Of a DNA stretch of 5,749 nt, positions 4,079 through 5,749 are shown in pieces. Under the pieces are notes generated by a model. That model was not told the origin of the DNA and did no database searches. It was given only the letters and a program-made list of their open reading frames with translations. A program made the position numbers and the translations under genes. Every line of letters starts with the position of its first letter. Position 1 is the stretch's first letter. Origin of the DNA: Bacteroidaceae bacterium (GTDB taxonomy: Bacteria > Bacteroidota > Bacteroidia > Bacteroidales > Bacteroidaceae); assembly GCA_028707655.1 (NCBI GenBank), contig JAQWAN010000141.1, positions 1 through 5,749 on the forward strand. Reading direction: 5' to 3'.

Positions 4079-5749
4079 ATGAAAAAAATTACACTTCTAC
4101 TAGTAAGCCTACTCTTCACGCTACAACTTACAGCGCAAGAGCTTGAAAAGAATGCACTCCAGCAACTTATTCAATATTTTAAGACCTATGGCACAGAACA
4201 TATCGTTACAAAGGGATGCCAACTAGATAGTTTAAAGATACAGCATTCAGCACGTACACTCACCATGTACGTATCCAAAGAGTTTGCCTACCAACCCTTC
4301 ACCGAAGAAAATGTAGCCACCATTTATACAGCCATTAAAGAGCTTTTACCTGGGCCACTCAACTATTATGAGCACGCTGTTATAGTAGACAGTATGCGCA
4401 TTGAAGAACTTATCCCTAATCTCTATCGAACCAATCGACCAAAAGATCGAAGCAGACGGCCGAGCAATAATCCCAAATCGGAACAATGGGTCCGTAATTT
4501 ATCCAGACCATATAAAGCCAACAAAGGATTAGAAGGCAGACACATTGCCCTATGGCAGAGTCATGGACGCTATTATAACGTAACCAAAAAAGAATGGGAG
4601 TGGCAACGTCCAAAGCTCTTTTGCACCACAGAAGATTTATTCACACAATCCTTTGTTACCCCCTACTTAATCCCAATGCTAGAAAATGCAGGAGCTGTTG
4701 TCTTTACACCGCGAGAGAGAGATACACAGCGGAATGAGGTTATTGTAAACAATGACCAAACGAAAAGTGTGCCATCTATGTATATTGAGCAAAAAAGTAA
4801 AAAAGCTAGATGGACTACACTTCCCAATCAGCCAGCTTTTGCCAACCCAAAACCAACCTATACAGACAAAGAGAATCCATTCAAGATGGGTACAGCACGC
4901 TATACACGCACAGAAAAGCAATCTAACAGAGCCTGTGTAGTGTGGATGCCCGAGATACCAGAAGCGGGCAATTATGCCGTATACGTCACCTACGTTTCAC
5001 AACCACAGAGCGTAAGCGATGCCAAATACACCGTTTTTCATAAAGGAGGATCTACCACCTTTCAAGTCAATCAAAAAATAGGAGGAGGCACATGGGCCTA
5101 TCTAGGTACTTTTCCTTTTGCAAAAGGACGAAGTAATAAGAACATGGTACTCTTAAGCAATCAAAGTGAAGAAAGAGGTATTGTCTGTGCAGATGCCGTT
5201 CGTTTTGGAGGAGGATTAGGCAATATAGCCCGTTCTAACCATCCAGACGAGGAGGCACAAACAAGTGGTCTAGCACGTAACCTTGAGGGAGCACGCTATT
5301 GGGCACAATGGGCGGGCATGCCCTATAAAATCTATAGCAAGAAAGAGGGAACAGACGATTATTCCGATGATATAAATGCACGTTCACTTATGGAGAATTA
5401 CCTAGCAGGACAATCCACCTCTAACCCCAAGGAAGAGGGATTAGGTATTCCTTTCGACGTAAGTCTAGCCCTACATTCAGATGCTGGGCATAATGTAGGA
5501 GATAGTCTTATTGGCTCATTAGCTGTCTATACCACGCGAAACGATAGTGGCAACTGTTTCTTACCCGATGGAACATCCAGATATGCCTCACGCGATTTAG
5601 CCGATATTGTATTAACAGAATTGCAAAAAGACATCAAGGCTAACTACCCTATTGAATGGCCACGACGTGCGATGTGGGACAGAAACTACAGCGAGACAAG
5701 ACTGCCCAATGTACCCTCCATGATACTGGAATTGTTATCGCATCAAAAC
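4079..5749 (+). CDS. Secreted zinc N-acetylmuramoyl-L-alanine amidase-like protein with inserted golvesin/xanthan-lyase-type domain (3' end outside window)
   Basis: The frame is open from ATG 4079 to the right edge (557 codons, no stop seen). Residues 1-19 form a Sec signal peptide (MKK, a Leu-rich core, cleavage likely at Ala19-Gln20), so the protein acts in the periplasm or outside the cell. Residues about 20-150 are an N-terminal region I do not recognise. The amidase_3-type fold starts near 152. His162 (in WQSHGRYY) and Glu185 (in CTTEDLF) fit the first two zinc ligands, followed by ENAGAVVFTPRERD at 202-215, the usual strand before the Arg/Asp motif. His466 (in LALHSDAGH) fits the third ligand and Glu551 (in MILELLS) the catalytic Glu. 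Residues about 270-378 read as a golvesin C-terminal/xanthan-lyase-type beta-sandwich (VVWMPEIPEAGNYAVYVTY, then GTWAYLGTFPF and ADAVRFGGG), inserted between zinc ligands two and three. The family often carries the label xanthan lyase, but the visible residues favour peptidoglycan amide hydrolysis. Homologs usually continue for several hundred residues, so a C-terminal part is missing here. Confidence 0.88.
   Translation, partial: MKKITLLLVSLLFTLQLTAQELEKNALQQLIQYFKTYGTEHIVTKGCQLDSLKIQHSARTLTMYVSKEFAYQPFTEENVATIYTAIKELLPGPLNYYEHAVIVDSMRIEELIPNLYRTNRPKDRSRRPSNNPKSEQWVRNLSRPYKANKGLEGRHIALWQSHGRYYNVTKKEWEWQRPKLFCTTEDLFTQSFVTPYLIPMLENAGAVVFTPRERDTQRNEVIVNNDQTKSVPSMYIEQKSKKARWTTLPNQPAFANPKPTYTDKENPFKMGTARYTRTEKQSNRACVVWMPEIPEAGNYAVYVTYVSQPQSVSDAKYTVFHKGGSTTFQVNQKIGGGTWAYLGTFPFAKGRSNKNMVLLSNQSEERGIVCADAVRFGGGLGNIARSNHPDEEAQTSGLARNLEGARYWAQWAGMPYKIYSKKEGTDDYSDDINARSLMENYLAGQSTSNPKEEGLGIPFDVSLALHSDAGHNVGDSLIGSLAVYTTRNDSGNCFLPDGTSRYASRDLADIVLTELQKDIKANYPIEWPRRAMWDRNYSETRLPNVPSMILELLSHQN

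Noticed and set aside
4416..4940. Short open frames on both strands inside the amidase-like gene (minus 4416-4613 and 4679-4921, plus 4752-4940)
   Set aside because: All lie inside the continuous 557-codon frame with family motifs on either side. Their translations show no motif and look like shadow frames.
1917..5749. One amino-sugar/peptidoglycan pathway operon joining the fusion gene and the amidase-like gene
   Set aside because: A strong terminator at 3985-4019 and a separate promoter box at 4042-4049 lie between them, so shared transcription is unlikely and a shared pathway is unproven.

Overview
The window looks like a chromosomal segment of a low-GC member of the Bacteroidetes, most likely order Bacteroidales. 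Three lines of evidence support this. Starts lack Shine-Dalgarno sequences and sit in A-rich leaders. Three genes are preceded by the Bacteroidetes -7 promoter box TAnnTTTG. The protein families (a repeat beta-barrel outer membrane protein, a NagB-like/PIG-L fusion of about 660 residues, and an amidase carrying a golvesin/xanthan-lyase-type domain) are typical of that group. All genes lie on the + strand. No tRNA, rRNA, CRISPR array, insertion sequence or phage gene was seen.

Layout: (1) Bases 1-834 are the 3' part of an outer membrane beta-barrel gene that enters from the left. Its frame is open except for one in-frame TGA at 223-225. Its C-terminal region is a tandem duplication with an ungapped period of 178 codons. 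(2) Bases 905-1723 look like a two-gene operon: an 83-residue protein of unknown function and a short PlsC-type acyltransferase, with its own TAACTTTG promoter box. (3) Bases 1917-3908 encode a 663-residue fusion. Its N-terminal glucosamine-6-phosphate deaminase fold has lost three catalytic positions. Its C-terminal PIG-L/LmbE-type deacetylase domain keeps the metal-site motifs. A strong intrinsic terminator follows at 3985-4019. (4) From 4079 to the right edge is the first 557 codons of a secreted zinc N-acetylmuramoyl-L-alanine amidase-like protein with a golvesin-type domain inserted in the catalytic domain.

How the parts relate: these are mostly envelope-related genes (outer membrane barrel, lipid acyltransferase, amino-sugar deacetylase-like fusion, peptidoglycan amidase-like protein). 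They appear to be separate transcription units, so a joint pathway is only a weak inference. I found no clear undescribed multi-gene system. The points most worth a second look are the in-frame TGA in the barrel gene, the degenerate deaminase domain kept in fusion with an apparently intact deacetylase domain, and the triplicated TAACTTT element around the promoter of that fusion.
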